39,414 nt of DNA, from the NCBI GenBank assembly GCA_020696345.1, contig JAEHCK010000028.1, positions 1 through 39,414 of the forward strand. The letters are read 5' to 3'. The translations under genes and the position numbers were made by a program. Numbering within the stretch: the stretch's first letter is position 1; every line of letters starts with the position of its first letter. This DNA is from Thermoplasmata archaeon. GTDB lineage: Archaea; Thermoplasmatota; Penumbrarchaeia; JAEHCK01. Positions 26,131-34,839 of this stretch are shown here, one piece after another. The notes beneath the pieces are model-generated. The model had not been told where the DNA came from. It did no database searches and saw nothing but the letters and a program-made list of their open reading frames with translations.

Positions 26131-26994
26131 ATGAAAACCAAAATAATAATTTGTATGGTATTGTTAATAGGATTAAGTACAGTTTCCAGCTTTGTGATGG
26201 CCGGTGACCCGCTTGAGAAGGATATAGATTTTTTAAGGTCCGATCCAGATGGTGATCAGTTAAAGACCTGGGAGGAATTCATAATAGGCACGGACCCGTA
26301 TAACGCCGATTCCGATAACGATGGTCTACCCGATTGGTGGGAATACGAATACTCCCCCTGGAAAAATGCCGAACCAAATGCATTAATGGATCCAACCGAC
26401 CCGTCGGATGCGCACCTGGATTTCGATTATTATCCGAAACATGATGCCAAGGGCTACAATGTGGGTGAGATGGATGCGGCCTTTAGTGCAGTGCGGGAGC
26501 TTAGAGGAGGGATACCGGTAACCTGGCCGGCGAACCGGAATATACTTTTCACCGAACCTGTGTTTAACGAGGATGGGCCCCATTACGATAATTATGAGGA
26601 ATATTATCGACCATATACAGACCTGGAAGACAATAGTTTAATCAGGTACATGCACACTAATCCAACCTATTCCGATACCGATGGCGATGGTATGTTAGAC
26701 CCGGACGACCCTGAACCGTTGAGCCCCCCGAATGACGGCCTTAGCCCGGGCGGTCTGGATGGGCCGGATAATAACATAGATAATAACATGGATAATACAA
26801 TTGAAGATAAAGTGTACAATGATCTTGAAATAAAATCAATTGATAGCGGGAATTGTGACTCTACAACTAATGTTCTTAATATAAAATTCGAAATTGAAAA
26901 TGATATAAAGCAATCCTATTCTACATCGCAACCACCAGTGAAACCTGAAAATGATGTTGTTTTACCAGATATAGATAATGATGGTATTTGGTAA
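26131..26994 (+). CDS. Secreted protein with thrombospondin-3-like calcium repeats
   Basis: 287 residues. The N-terminal signal peptide is about 1-24. Asp-rich calcium-binding repeats occur as DPDGDQLKTWEEFIIGTDPY and then NADSDNDGLPDWWEY (about 36-71), again as YSDTDGDGMLDPDDPEP (about 184-200), and a final DIDNDGIW at the extreme C-terminus. The region between (about 75-170) has aromatic, tyrosine-rich sequence with no known fold. About 210-230 is an Asn/Asp-rich linker. No membrane anchor was seen, so it is released or held by another protein. The last motif stops abruptly after one partial repeat, so the protein may be a shortened version of a longer one. It is first of three same-strand genes for exported proteins. 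Confidence 0.75.
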   Translation: MKTKIIICMVLLIGLSTVSSFVMAGDPLEKDIDFLRSDPDGDQLKTWEEFIIGTDPYNADSDNDGLPDWWEYEYSPWKNAEPNALMDPTDPSDAHLDFDYYPKHDAKGYNVGEMDAAFSAVRELRGGIPVTWPANRNILFTEPVFNEDGPHYDNYEEYYRPYTDLEDNSLIRYMHTNPTYSDTDGDGMLDPDDPEPLSPPNDGLSPGGLDGPDNNIDNNMDNTIEDKVYNDLEIKSIDSGNCDSTTNVLNIKFEIENDIKQSYSTSQPPVKPENDVVLPDIDNDGIW

Positions 26995-27045
26995 TATAAA
27001 TAATAAACCAAAAGATTATTTAATTAACAAACCAATCTTATTTTA

Positions 27046-28356
27046 ATGAAAGAAAAGCCAAAGCTTATAGGGATACTAACATTCATTATAATTATCATTG
27101 TAATGTTGGCATTAATTTACACTCCCAGCGAGATCGCTCTGGATCCTTCAGAATCAGCCGAACCAGAGATACCACCGTTATATGTCAATTGGGAAACACC
27201 ATATGCATTCGATAAAGAAGGTTATGAACCAGGCATCGCGGTTGATTCCACCGGGGCGCTATACTATACTGCCCACAAAAACCTGGACGATAAGGGCTCC
27301 TGGGATTACCTGGCATCATGGTTTATGATGTCAACCGATAACGGCAGAACCTGGCACTCGCCAACCGAACCGTTCCCGAGAGGTAAGGTCTGGCAAACAT
27401 ATCTTGGTGACGAAGGTGATATTGCAGTGGACGCCCAGGATAATGTCTATTTTGTGGATACATATCTTGTGGATAACCACATTCATGTCTGGAGCAACCA
27501 GGGGCAGGCAGAATATTCTGTACGCATCCAGAAGACCACCGGCCTTGACGACCGGCCCTGGATCGCCGCACAAGGGAACAAGATCGTACATTACTTGGGT
27601 AATAATGCGGTAGAGGTAGCTGGTGGTCGATATTGGTACTACCGTTCCACCAATGGCGCCCGGACCTTCACCGCAGGCGAACCCGTGCCCGGGAACGGCT
27701 GGGGCCATATCGATGCCGAACGGAACGGTGACCATGTCTATATCATATCAGAAAGTCAAGTAGGCCAGGATGCAGATATTCTCATGTACGTCAGTTCGGA
27801 CCGCGGCGTAACCTGGGATTGGAACAACCCGGTGGTGATCGCGCACCGCAACGGCCCTGGAAGGCAGTACCCGATAGTTTCTGCGGCAGGTGACGGTATG
27901 GTCTGGGCGCTCTGGAACGATGCTACAGATGCTGCAGAACAAGGAAATGTTGTGTTCGTCGGCAGAAGCACCGACTATGGCCAGACCTGGGAATATTGGA
28001 ATATCACACCGTTCAAGGCATTCATGGACTATCCCACGATCAATGGTGGTCCCGATGGCTCAGTGGCGGTTGCATTTTACGCTACTACAACTGTGCCACT
28101 ATCTGACGATTCGGAGTGGTATCTGTACGGTGCAATGCAGTTTGACGCGGTTGAAGGTAATCTATCGCTGAATTTCTCCATTGCGGACCCAACACCGTGT
28201 TATGTGGGTACCAATACGCATGCATTGCATGATTTCTTCGAGATCGTGATAAGTCCGGATATGGCTCTTAATATTGGCTATCAGTATTATATTGGACCGG
28301 AGAACGGCCGTAGCGATATGTATTTCGTCCGTGGTACGCTCAACCAAACGGTTTAA
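27046..28356 (+). CDS. Membrane-anchored Asp-box (BNR/sialidase-like) beta-propeller protein
   Basis: 436 residues. A signal anchor lies at about 9-27 (IGILTFIIIIIVMLALIYT). The extracellular part has four Asp-box motifs: STDNGRTW, STNGARTF, SSDRGVTW and STDYGQTW, spaced as in six-bladed sialidase-type propellers. The blocks GIAVDSTGALYYTA and IAVDAQDNVYF add further blade starts. The arginine triad and catalytic residues of true sialidases could not be identified, so glycan binding or a structural role is as likely as hydrolysis. The ATG lacks a ribosome site; TTTAATTAA upstream suggests a leaderless or short-leader mRNA. It is 51 bases from the preceding gene and followed by a 68-bp dispersed repeat. 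Confidence 0.8.
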   Translation: MKEKPKLIGILTFIIIIIVMLALIYTPSEIALDPSESAEPEIPPLYVNWETPYAFDKEGYEPGIAVDSTGALYYTAHKNLDDKGSWDYLASWFMMSTDNGRTWHSPTEPFPRGKVWQTYLGDEGDIAVDAQDNVYFVDTYLVDNHIHVWSNQGQAEYSVRIQKTTGLDDRPWIAAQGNKIVHYLGNNAVEVAGGRYWYYRSTNGARTFTAGEPVPGNGWGHIDAERNGDHVYIISESQVGQDADILMYVSSDRGVTWDWNNPVVIAHRNGPGRQYPIVSAAGDGMVWALWNDATDAAEQGNVVFVGRSTDYGQTWEYWNITPFKAFMDYPTINGGPDGSVAVAFYATTTVPLSDDSEWYLYGAMQFDAVEGNLSLNFSIADPTPCYVGTNTHALHDFFEIVISPDMALNIGYQYYIGPENGRSDMYFVRGTLNQTV

Positions 28357-28375
28357 TCATTAACTATTCAAATCA

Positions 28376-28443
28376 CTTGTGGGATTAGAGTTATATCGCT
28401 AAATTATTAACTTCCCTCCCACATTCCACATCCCAAATCCCTA
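28376..28443 (+). repeat. 68-bp dispersed repeat, copy 2
   Basis: 57 of 68 positions match the reverse complement of 2418-2485. It begins 19 bases after the stop of the Asp-box gene, in the same sense. The rest of the gap to 28522 holds the leader of the next gene. Confidence 0.75.
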
Positions 28444-28522
28444 ACTAAGTTAAGAAAATAATAATTTCATTTACATTGTATCTAAATTCAGAGTAGAGGC
28501 ATAAGACATTGGAAGTATGGTC

Positions 28523-29788
28523 ATGGATAATGATCTATTAAATAAGGGTTTAAAGAGAGTGTGGCGCTCCTGGAATTGGAGTTTCATGTTTGCCGTGGTA
28601 ATACTTGTAGTGGTCTTTGTCACAGCCATAACAATCGAGGTTGGAAATAAAGGAACAGAGATCGAGAGTGAAGAGGATGTGAAATACTTCGACTTGTATA
28701 TGTCTCCCAATATAGCCGCTGGAATGCGCAGCTATACTGCAACCATATCCAACAACCAGGAATACACCATTCTGGAAATGAAGCTGCTATTTGAGGGCTC
28801 CAACCTACAAAGTCCCGAGGACATCACACAGGACTATCCGGGGAAATCCTTGGATGCCGGAGGCGAGAACACATACTCGGTCCTGATCCCGGAGGGTGCG
28901 GATTCTGTGGAATTTGTACTGGATGGGGATGAACTTCGAAATATTGCTAATATCAACCTGTATGTCCAAAACGCCAATGGGACTCATGAATGGAGTTCCA
29001 CCGATATCGGAAAGGATGAGACAATAATACTTACCCTGGAAGACCTCCAGGCAAGTGGATATGGAAGTTACACGGTTGCTGTAAAGCATGAGGATGGACG
29101 TTGGTCTGTGGATTATGATCTAAGTATAAGTGTATCCTTCAGCCCACTTAAGCTGTTAGAATCCACCACTGATCGGTTAGAACCCAAGGAGTCACGAACA
29201 TTTGATTTTATCGTTAACCTGGACCAATCCCAGATCTCTGAAATTAAATTCATTGTAACTGCTTCTGCATTTGTAAAGGGCGGCACAACAATAGATATGA
29301 TCGTGGAATACAAATATGACGGGTCCGCACCAAAAAAGACCTGTGTGATCCATCAAGTGGATAATGGATCCGAGCCCTGGGGGCCGGTTGACATCACTGG
29401 AACAGCTTCTGCAATATCATATACAATTGCCATATTCTCCGGTTTTGTGCTCTGGGCACGGCTGACATTCACAGAGGCGGTGAAGCCCAAGTTCATTGGG
29501 CCTGCTCACTGCTTTATATCTCTGGTCGCTCTGGTTTTGGCCATTGACCACGCTTTGATCGCACTTCAAAAGTCCTGGCCCTGGACCTCACCGGGGATGG
29601 TGTTCTCCTATGCGGCAATAACTCTATTATTCATCTTCACGGTATTTTCCTTCTTCGATGTGGAGGGGCAGAAGGTTCTTGGCAAGAGAAAATGGCGCTG
29701 GGTGCATATCATACTGACCGTTCTTCTGTTGTTATTGATCGTGTTCCACTTCGGGTTGATGGGGGATCACCTGGGTTTTCTGAAATAG
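28523..29788 (+). CDS. Membrane protein with extracellular domain and ferric-reductase-like di-heme helices
   Basis: 421 residues. ATG at 28523 is preferred to the ATG at 28517 because GGAAG sits 7 bases before it. One TM helix at about 18-38 is followed by a roughly 240-residue extracellular region of beta-rich character, then four TM helices from about 295. The second of these contains His329 and His343 (HCFISLVALVLAIDH), and the last His395 and His409 (HIILTVLLLLLIVFH), both with 13 residues between. This double H-x13-H pattern is that of the ferric reductase/YedZ-like transmembrane domain, in which the pairs bind two b hemes across the bilayer. No FAD or NAD domain is attached. It may pass electrons outwards or to a partner. 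Heme binding is inferred. Confidence 0.7.
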   Translation: MDNDLLNKGLKRVWRSWNWSFMFAVVILVVVFVTAITIEVGNKGTEIESEEDVKYFDLYMSPNIAAGMRSYTATISNNQEYTILEMKLLFEGSNLQSPEDITQDYPGKSLDAGGENTYSVLIPEGADSVEFVLDGDELRNIANINLYVQNANGTHEWSSTDIGKDETIILTLEDLQASGYGSYTVAVKHEDGRWSVDYDLSISVSFSPLKLLESTTDRLEPKESRTFDFIVNLDQSQISEIKFIVTASAFVKGGTTIDMIVEYKYDGSAPKKTCVIHQVDNGSEPWGPVDITGTASAISYTIAIFSGFVLWARLTFTEAVKPKFIGPAHCFISLVALVLAIDHALIALQKSWPWTSPGMVFSYAAITLLFIFTVFSFFDVEGQKVLGKRKWRWVHIILTVLLLLLIVFHFGLMGDHLGFLK

Positions 29789-29820
29789 TAAGATAATAAA
29801 GTAAGTGGTAAGGAAAGGTT

Positions 29821-30349
29821 GGATATATCGCTGGGATAGCAGGATGTTCTATATATCGATGGGATAGCAGGATGTTCTATGTATCGCTGGGATAGCAGGA
29901 TGTTCTATATATCGCTGGGATATCAGGATGTTCTATGTATCGCTGGGATATCAGGATGTTCTATGTATCGCTGGGATATCAGGATGTTCTATGTATCGCT
30001 GGGATAGCAGGATGTTCTATATATCGATGGGATAGCAGGATGTTCTATGTATCGCTGGGATAGCAGGATGCATAAATGATTTAACGTAAATAAATCAAAC
30101 ATCCTAATAATTAATCACAAAATAGAACATCCTAATAATTAATCACAAAATAGAACATCCTAACAATTAATCACAAAATAGAACATCCCAACAATTAATC
30201 ACAAAATAGAACATCCCAACAATTAATCACAAAATAGAACATCCCAACAATTAATCACAAAATAGAACATCCTAACAATTAATCGAAATATAGAACATCC
30301 CAGTAATTAATCGAAATATACAACATCCTAGTAATTAATTGAAATATTC
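29821..30349. repeat. 28-bp GGATGTT dyad array C (9 direct + 9 inverted units)
   Basis: Nine direct units end at 29848, 29876, 29904, 29932, 29960, 29988, 30016, 30044 and 30072 (the last altered to GGATGCA). A 25-bp centre follows (30073-30097). Nine inverted units then start at 30098, 30126, 30154, 30182, 30210, 30238, 30266, 30294 and 30322. Direct units read CTAT, ATCGCTGGGATAGCA, GGATGTT. Inverted units read AACATCC, then AATTAATCACAAAATAG. The reverse complement of an inverted unit agrees with a direct unit at only about 16 of 28 positions, mainly GGATGTT and CTAT. It fills the gap between convergent genes and runs to the stop codon of the glycosyltransferase. Confidence 0.95.
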
Positions 30350-31490
30350 AACCATTCAAAATCTTCAAATAAACATCATATATTTCATCGGCCAAATTTT
30401 CCCAGGTGGGGAAGGTTGTAAGAAGTCTCTTGCCGTTCTTACCAAGTCGTTTTTGCAATTTTTTGTCATCTGCAAGTCGAATAATACTCTCAGCCAACGC
30501 TTCAGGATTCCCGGGTTCGATCAATAACCCGGTCTTTCCATCCTTGATAAGCTCTGGCGTGCCACCAACTCGAGTAGCTATAACCGGTCGGCCAAATTGG
30601 AATGCTTCAAGTATTACAAACGGGTTGCCTTCACCAGAGTGCGAGGGTAACACCAAGATGTCGGTATTGGCCAAATATTTGGTCAGATACTCATCTCTAG
30701 GTGTAATTCCAACCATGGTTACCGACTTCAAATTATTTTCAGCTAAAAATTGTTCGATGTTCTCTCTCTCGGGCCCGTCACCGAGGATCGTAAGTTTGAT
30801 ATCCTTTCTAGACCGATCAATTATCTTCATAGCCTTTAATAAAACATCGGTACCTTTTGATGGCCAAAAATAACCAACAAATAATAGCTTGGTATCTCCC
30901 CCATCGCCAAGATTTCTGAGCTTAATATCTTTGAATTTCACTTTATCGGTTGGTGGTAACAATGATGGATAGGCTCTGATGGTATTCTGAGGAATACCTA
31001 TCCCTAACAATTTCTTTTCAATGGTATATCCGATGGAGCCAAATTGAGCCACGGAGCCAAGTTTAAGATTGAACTCCGGATCACTAGTGTCCATGACCTC
31101 TTTTATCATACGTGCCTTGAATAACTTACTAAATAGACTGACCGTAAAACCGAAAATGCCGTTTGAATGAGCATGGAGTATTACACGATATTTTATCCAA
31201 AATGCGAATAATGCCAACAATGTAACGGGCGGTATCACGGCATATTTTACAAATCCTGGCGCGTTGATCAGATTGGGTTGTATTCGAAATATTTTAACAT
31301 TTTTTTGCCTCTCGATGGTCTTCACATCTTTTAACGACTGTGTGAACACAATAAAATCGACTTTTGACCTCAGCATTTCAATTAGTGTGGAGAAATATGT
31401 GGCCGCTCCACCCTGGGATGGTAAATAGACCGGGGCACAGATCAATACCACGGGTCTTTTTGGATGTATATTGCCAATCTTAGATGACAT
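30348..31490 (-). CDS. GT4-family glycosyltransferase
   Basis: 380 residues with a GT-B fold. The N-terminal acceptor domain has LICAPVYLPSQGGAATYFSTL. The C-terminal donor domain has LLFVGYFWPSKGTDVLLKA, TILGDGPERENIEQ and the nucleotide-sugar site LPSHSGEGNPFVILEAFQFG, with the E-x7-E pair, then PVIATRVGGTPELI. It probably adds sugars from UDP- or GDP-donors to surface glycans, glycolipids or protein N-glycans at the inner membrane face. ATG at 31490 is preferred over the TTG at 31493. It is divergent from another GT4 gene 226 bases away, so they may act in one pathway. Its stop lies at the edge of array C. Confidence 0.9.
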   Translation of the reverse strand: MSSKIGNIHPKRPVVLICAPVYLPSQGGAATYFSTLIEMLRSKVDFIVFTQSLKDVKTIERQKNVKIFRIQPNLINAPGFVKYAVIPPVTLLALFAFWIKYRVILHAHSNGIFGFTVSLFSKLFKARMIKEVMDTSDPEFNLKLGSVAQFGSIGYTIEKKLLGIGIPQNTIRAYPSLLPPTDKVKFKDIKLRNLGDGGDTKLLFVGYFWPSKGTDVLLKAMKIIDRSRKDIKLTILGDGPERENIEQFLAENNLKSVTMVGITPRDEYLTKYLANTDILVLPSHSGEGNPFVILEAFQFGRPVIATRVGGTPELIKDGKTGLLIEPGNPEALAESIIRLADDKKLQKRLGKNGKRLLTTFPTWENLADEIYDVYLKILNG

Positions 31491-31716
31491 CAATGATCAA
31501 ACCTAGAATATGAATTTGAAAGTAATTTTTAACGAGTGGAGAATATTGATAATGTTATTAATTTTTTTGTAGTTGGTTTTTATGTAAACTATGAATATTT
31601 GAAAAAGATCGACCATTGATATTGCAAAATTTAATTATAATGGAAATACACTATAATGCAAGAATTGGACAGAGATCAAATTAAAAATATATTTAAAAAT
31701 TAATTAGGTAATCACC

Positions 31717-32928
31717 ATGAGAATTGCACAGGTAACTGCATATTTCCAACCTGAATTTGGTTACGAGGAATATTACCTATCCCGTACACTCAGCAGCCTT
31801 GGCCATGAAGTATCTTTGGTCACGTCGGACCGGATCTTCCCGTTCAAGAACGTAAAAAGGTTACTTGCCGAAATAGGAACTGAGCATACCACGCGCAAGC
31901 GCGGCACGGGCGTTAGCGACCTGGATGGTTTTAAGGTCTACCGCTTGCCATGTGCTTTTGAGATGGTGACCGACTTTAATCTGATAATGAACATTCGAGC
32001 GACCTTGAAAAAGATCAGACCCGATATAGTCCACATTCACGAACCGATCCAGGGCGGCTCGGCGTTCGCGGCTTTGCACAAGGATCTGGGGTTTAAACTG
32101 GTGGTTGACCAGCATACATACGCTACCACTTTCGAAGAGACAAGATCATTGAAGAACCAAATTGCCCACTACCAATTCGTTCAACTTCGTAAACGGTTTG
32201 CACGGCTTGCGTTATCTCGGGCAGATGCCATCACTGCGGTCACTGACCGTACAAAGCAGTTCATGGTCGAGGTTCAGAAAATACCCGCGGACAATATCGA
32301 GGTGGTGACCCTGGGTGTAGATGTTGATACCTTTAAATTCAATAAAGCCGCCCGGGTGAAGATAAGAAAAGAGTTGGGAGTTGCACGAAATGCACCATTG
32401 ATCCTGACAGCCGGCAGACTCGACCGGGCGAAAAAGCTCGAAATGCTCATTCAGGCATTCTCGGGCATGAACAAGAGTTTGGGGGCTAGATTGGTCATAA
32501 TAGGCAGCGGTGATGATGCCTACGAGCGCAAGCTTCGTTTTGAGGTGGAGAAGTTAGATCTTAATAAAAGTGTCAATTTCATTAAATTTGTCAATAGATC
32601 CTTGTTATCTGATTATTACAGCGCGGCCGACATCGGCTTCTGGAACAAGGCATCTATTACGATCCTGGAGGCAATGAACTGTAGAGTGCCTGTCGTGATC
32701 CCCGACCAGATTACGATCAAGCGTTATGTGGCAAACAAGAACGGTCTTCTTTTCCCGGAGGGCGATGTGGTGGAGCTAAAGGAGTGTTTGACAAAGCTGG
32801 CTGGTAATAATGAGCTCAGGAATGAGATGGCTGAGCGCGGTGTAAAACTTGTGGGTAAGAAATATAGTTATAACGCTTCCGCCAAGAATTATTTGAAGAT
32901 ATATCGACGCTGCCTGGAACGATCGTAA
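31717..32928 (+). CDS. GT4-family glycosyltransferase (PimA-like)
   Basis: 403 residues with a GT-B fold. The N-terminal part has VTAYFQPEFGYEEYYLSRTLSSLGHEV and IVHIHEPIQG. The C-terminal part has LILTAGRLDRAKKLEMLIQAF and RLVIIGSGDDAYERKL. The donor-site segment reads YYSAADIGFWNKASITILEAMNC, in which the usual PSxxEGFGLVxLEA is shortened and Trp/Asn/Lys replace the canonical residues before the final Glu, so donor preference may be unusual. AGGT precedes the ATG. AATATATTTAAAA near 31686-31699 is a likely TATA region. Cell-surface glycan synthesis together with the divergent gene is inferred. Confidence 0.9.
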   Translation: MRIAQVTAYFQPEFGYEEYYLSRTLSSLGHEVSLVTSDRIFPFKNVKRLLAEIGTEHTTRKRGTGVSDLDGFKVYRLPCAFEMVTDFNLIMNIRATLKKIRPDIVHIHEPIQGGSAFAALHKDLGFKLVVDQHTYATTFEETRSLKNQIAHYQFVQLRKRFARLALSRADAITAVTDRTKQFMVEVQKIPADNIEVVTLGVDVDTFKFNKAARVKIRKELGVARNAPLILTAGRLDRAKKLEMLIQAFSGMNKSLGARLVIIGSGDDAYERKLRFEVEKLDLNKSVNFIKFVNRSLLSDYYSAADIGFWNKASITILEAMNCRVPVVIPDQITIKRYVANKNGLLFPEGDVVELKECLTKLAGNNELRNEMAERGVKLVGKKYSYNASAKNYLKIYRRCLERS

Positions 32929-32975
32929 GGAGAGAGTAAGCTAGTTGGTTGAATAGTAGATTGAGCTAATGGTAA

Positions 32976-33392
32976 GTGATGGAATAATGGGTGTTGAGAT
33001 GTTGTATATGGCGTAGAGATATCGGGATGTTCGATATATCAATGGGATAGCAGGATGTTGTATATGTCGTTGAGATGGCAGGATGTTCTAAATGTCGCTG
33101 AGATGGCGGGATGTTCTAAATGTCGCTGAGATAAATGGATGTTCTAAATGTCGCTAATATAACAGAATGCATAAATGAATTAACGAAAATAAATCCCACA
33201 TCCTGATAATTAATCGAAATATGCAACATCCCAGTAATTAATCACAAAATAGAACATCCCAACAATCAAGCGATACGTACAACATCCTAATAATGAATCG
33301 ACACGTCCAACATCCTAACAATGAATCGACACGTCCAACATCCTAATAATGAATTGTAACGTTCAACATCTTAACAATTAATTGTAATATCC
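32976..33392. repeat. 28-bp GGATGTT dyad array D (7 direct + 7 inverted units)
   Basis: Direct units end at 33003, 33031, 33059, 33087, 33115, 33143 and 33171 (GATGTT endings, the last altered to GAATGCA as in array C). The 25-bp centre is 33172-33196. Inverted units start at 33197, 33225, 33253, 33281, 33309, 33337 and 33365, with a decayed eighth at 33393. The centre matches that of array C at 22 of 25 positions. Units vary more than in array C, but the period is exact. It lies between the convergent GT4 and SAH hydrolase genes. Confidence 0.93.
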
Positions 33393-33432
33393 AACATCCA
33401 CAGTCAACCATCTCTTTGAACTATCATTGATA

Positions 33433-34689
33433 TTATGTCCCGGTTTCCCATGCAGATAAATATTTTTTCTGTTCAGGTGTCAATTTATCGATCTTAATAC
33501 CCATGGTTTGAAGCTTTAGAATTGCTATTTTATCATCGATCTCCCGGGGCACGGGATGTACATCGATCGGTAATTTATCGCCTTTATTTTTTATATACTC
33601 TGCACATAAAGCCTGGTTCGCAAAGCTCATATCCATAACTGTTGGTGGATGTCCCTCGGCAGCAACCAGGTTGATCAACCGCCCCTCGCCCAATAGAAAT
33701 ATCCTCTTACCACTTTTCATCAAGTATTCTTCCACAAACGGCCGCACGCGGCGAATGTTTTTGGCCAGAGCCTTTAATTCGGGTATGTTTATTTCAACAT
33801 TGAAATGCCCCGTGTTGCACACGATCGCGCCATCTTTCATTAATTTAAAATGCTCTTTTCCAATGATATTGCAGTCACCAGTGGCAGTGATGAAAATATC
33901 GCCAATTTTTGCGGCTTGTTTCGCCGTCATGACGGAGAAACCATCCATGGTTGCTTCAAGAGCACGCACCGGGTTAACCTCCAGAACGATCACATGCGCA
34001 CCCAGACCGCTTGCGCGCATTGCCACCCCGCGACCGCACCAGCCGTAACCACCAACCACGAAGTTCTTGCCTGCAATCAGTACGTTCGTGGCCCGCAGAA
34101 TACCGTCTATACTGCTCTGGCCCGTGCCGTAGCGGTTATCGAATAAATGTTTGGTATTAGCATCGTTCACTGCTATGATGGGATATTTCAAAGCTTTTTC
34201 GCGCAGCATACTGTTGAACCGTATTACTCCCGTGGTTGTTTCTTCTGTTCCGGCGATGATCGTGTCCAATAGTTCTTTGCGATCGGTATGGATCGTTGAC
34301 ACCAAGTCACCGCCATCGTCCATTGTGATATCCGGTTTGAGGTCGAGGACTTGATTTACGTGTTTGTAATATGTTTTGGTATTTTCGCCCTTGATCGCAT
34401 AGACATATATTCCGAAATCTTTCACCAATGATGCGGCAACATAGTCTTGTGTGCTGAGCGGGTTGGAAGCGCATAATGCTACCTTGGCGCCACCGGCTTT
34501 TAAGGTTCGGGCAAGATTGGCCGTTTCCGTAGTGATATGTAAGCAGCCGCCTATTGTAAGGCCTTTCAGTGGTTTTGTTTTCTCGAATCTTTTCCTGATT
34601 ATCCGGACCACCGGCATCTGCTGATCGGCCCATTCGATCTTTAATTTACCCTCTTTTGCTAATTTAATGTCATTAATGTCACTATTCAT
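33433..34689 (-). CDS. ahcY: S-adenosylhomocysteine hydrolase
   Basis: Splits S-adenosylhomocysteine to adenosine and homocysteine and keeps the methylation cycle running; NAD-dependent and cytosolic. 418 residues, as usual for archaeal forms. Start ATG at 34689 has GGTGATC just before it; the frame is open further upstream but without support. Signatures are CLHITTETANLARTL (substrate), ASNPLSTQD, AGTEETTTGV, and the NAD site GYGWCGRGVAMRA with VLEVNPVRA. The C-terminus ends shortly after KLTPEQKKYLSAW and lacks the extended KPxxYRY tail of eukaryotic enzymes, like other archaeal members. It shares a 150-base divergent control region with an Lrp/AsnC regulator. Confidence 0.97.
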   Translation of the reverse strand: MNSDINDIKLAKEGKLKIEWADQQMPVVRIIRKRFEKTKPLKGLTIGGCLHITTETANLARTLKAGGAKVALCASNPLSTQDYVAASLVKDFGIYVYAIKGENTKTYYKHVNQVLDLKPDITMDDGGDLVSTIHTDRKELLDTIIAGTEETTTGVIRFNSMLREKALKYPIIAVNDANTKHLFDNRYGTGQSSIDGILRATNVLIAGKNFVVGGYGWCGRGVAMRASGLGAHVIVLEVNPVRALEATMDGFSVMTAKQAAKIGDIFITATGDCNIIGKEHFKLMKDGAIVCNTGHFNVEINIPELKALAKNIRRVRPFVEEYLMKSGKRIFLLGEGRLINLVAAEGHPPTVMDMSFANQALCAEYIKNKGDKLPIDVHPVPREIDDKIAILKLQTMGIKIDKLTPEQKKYLSAWETGT

Positions 34690-34810
34690 AAGATCACCTA
34701 TCACCTGTGACGAATAAAGTGAAAAGATAAAAGGGTTTTGTTTTAAAAATAGAACATATATCATAAATATCATCAGTAAATACATAAAACATTGTACATT
34801 GTCCAAAAAA

Positions 34811-34818
34811 TATATAAC
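34811..34818 (+). promoter_or_regulatory. TATA box for the Lrp/AsnC gene
   Basis: TATATAAC, preceded by a run of A, is centred about 26 bases before the ATG at 34840. No ribosome site is present, so a leaderless mRNA is predicted. This also argues against the longer frame beginning near 34792. Confidence 0.65.
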
Positions 34819-34839
34819 GATCAGCCACAATGTCCCATC

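Noticed and set aside
29821..30349. CRISPR array
   Set aside because: Repeats are contiguous with no unique spacers, orientation flips in the middle, and no cas genes are present.
30513..30532. tRNA T-loop-like GGGTTCGATCAATAACCC
   Set aside because: Lies within the glycosyltransferase coding sequence, and no acceptor, D or anticodon arms flank it.
34690..34830. 47-codon N-terminal extension of S-adenosylhomocysteine hydrolase
   Set aside because: GGTGATC sits directly before the ATG at 34689 and the shorter protein has the usual archaeal length; the extension covers the divergent promoter.
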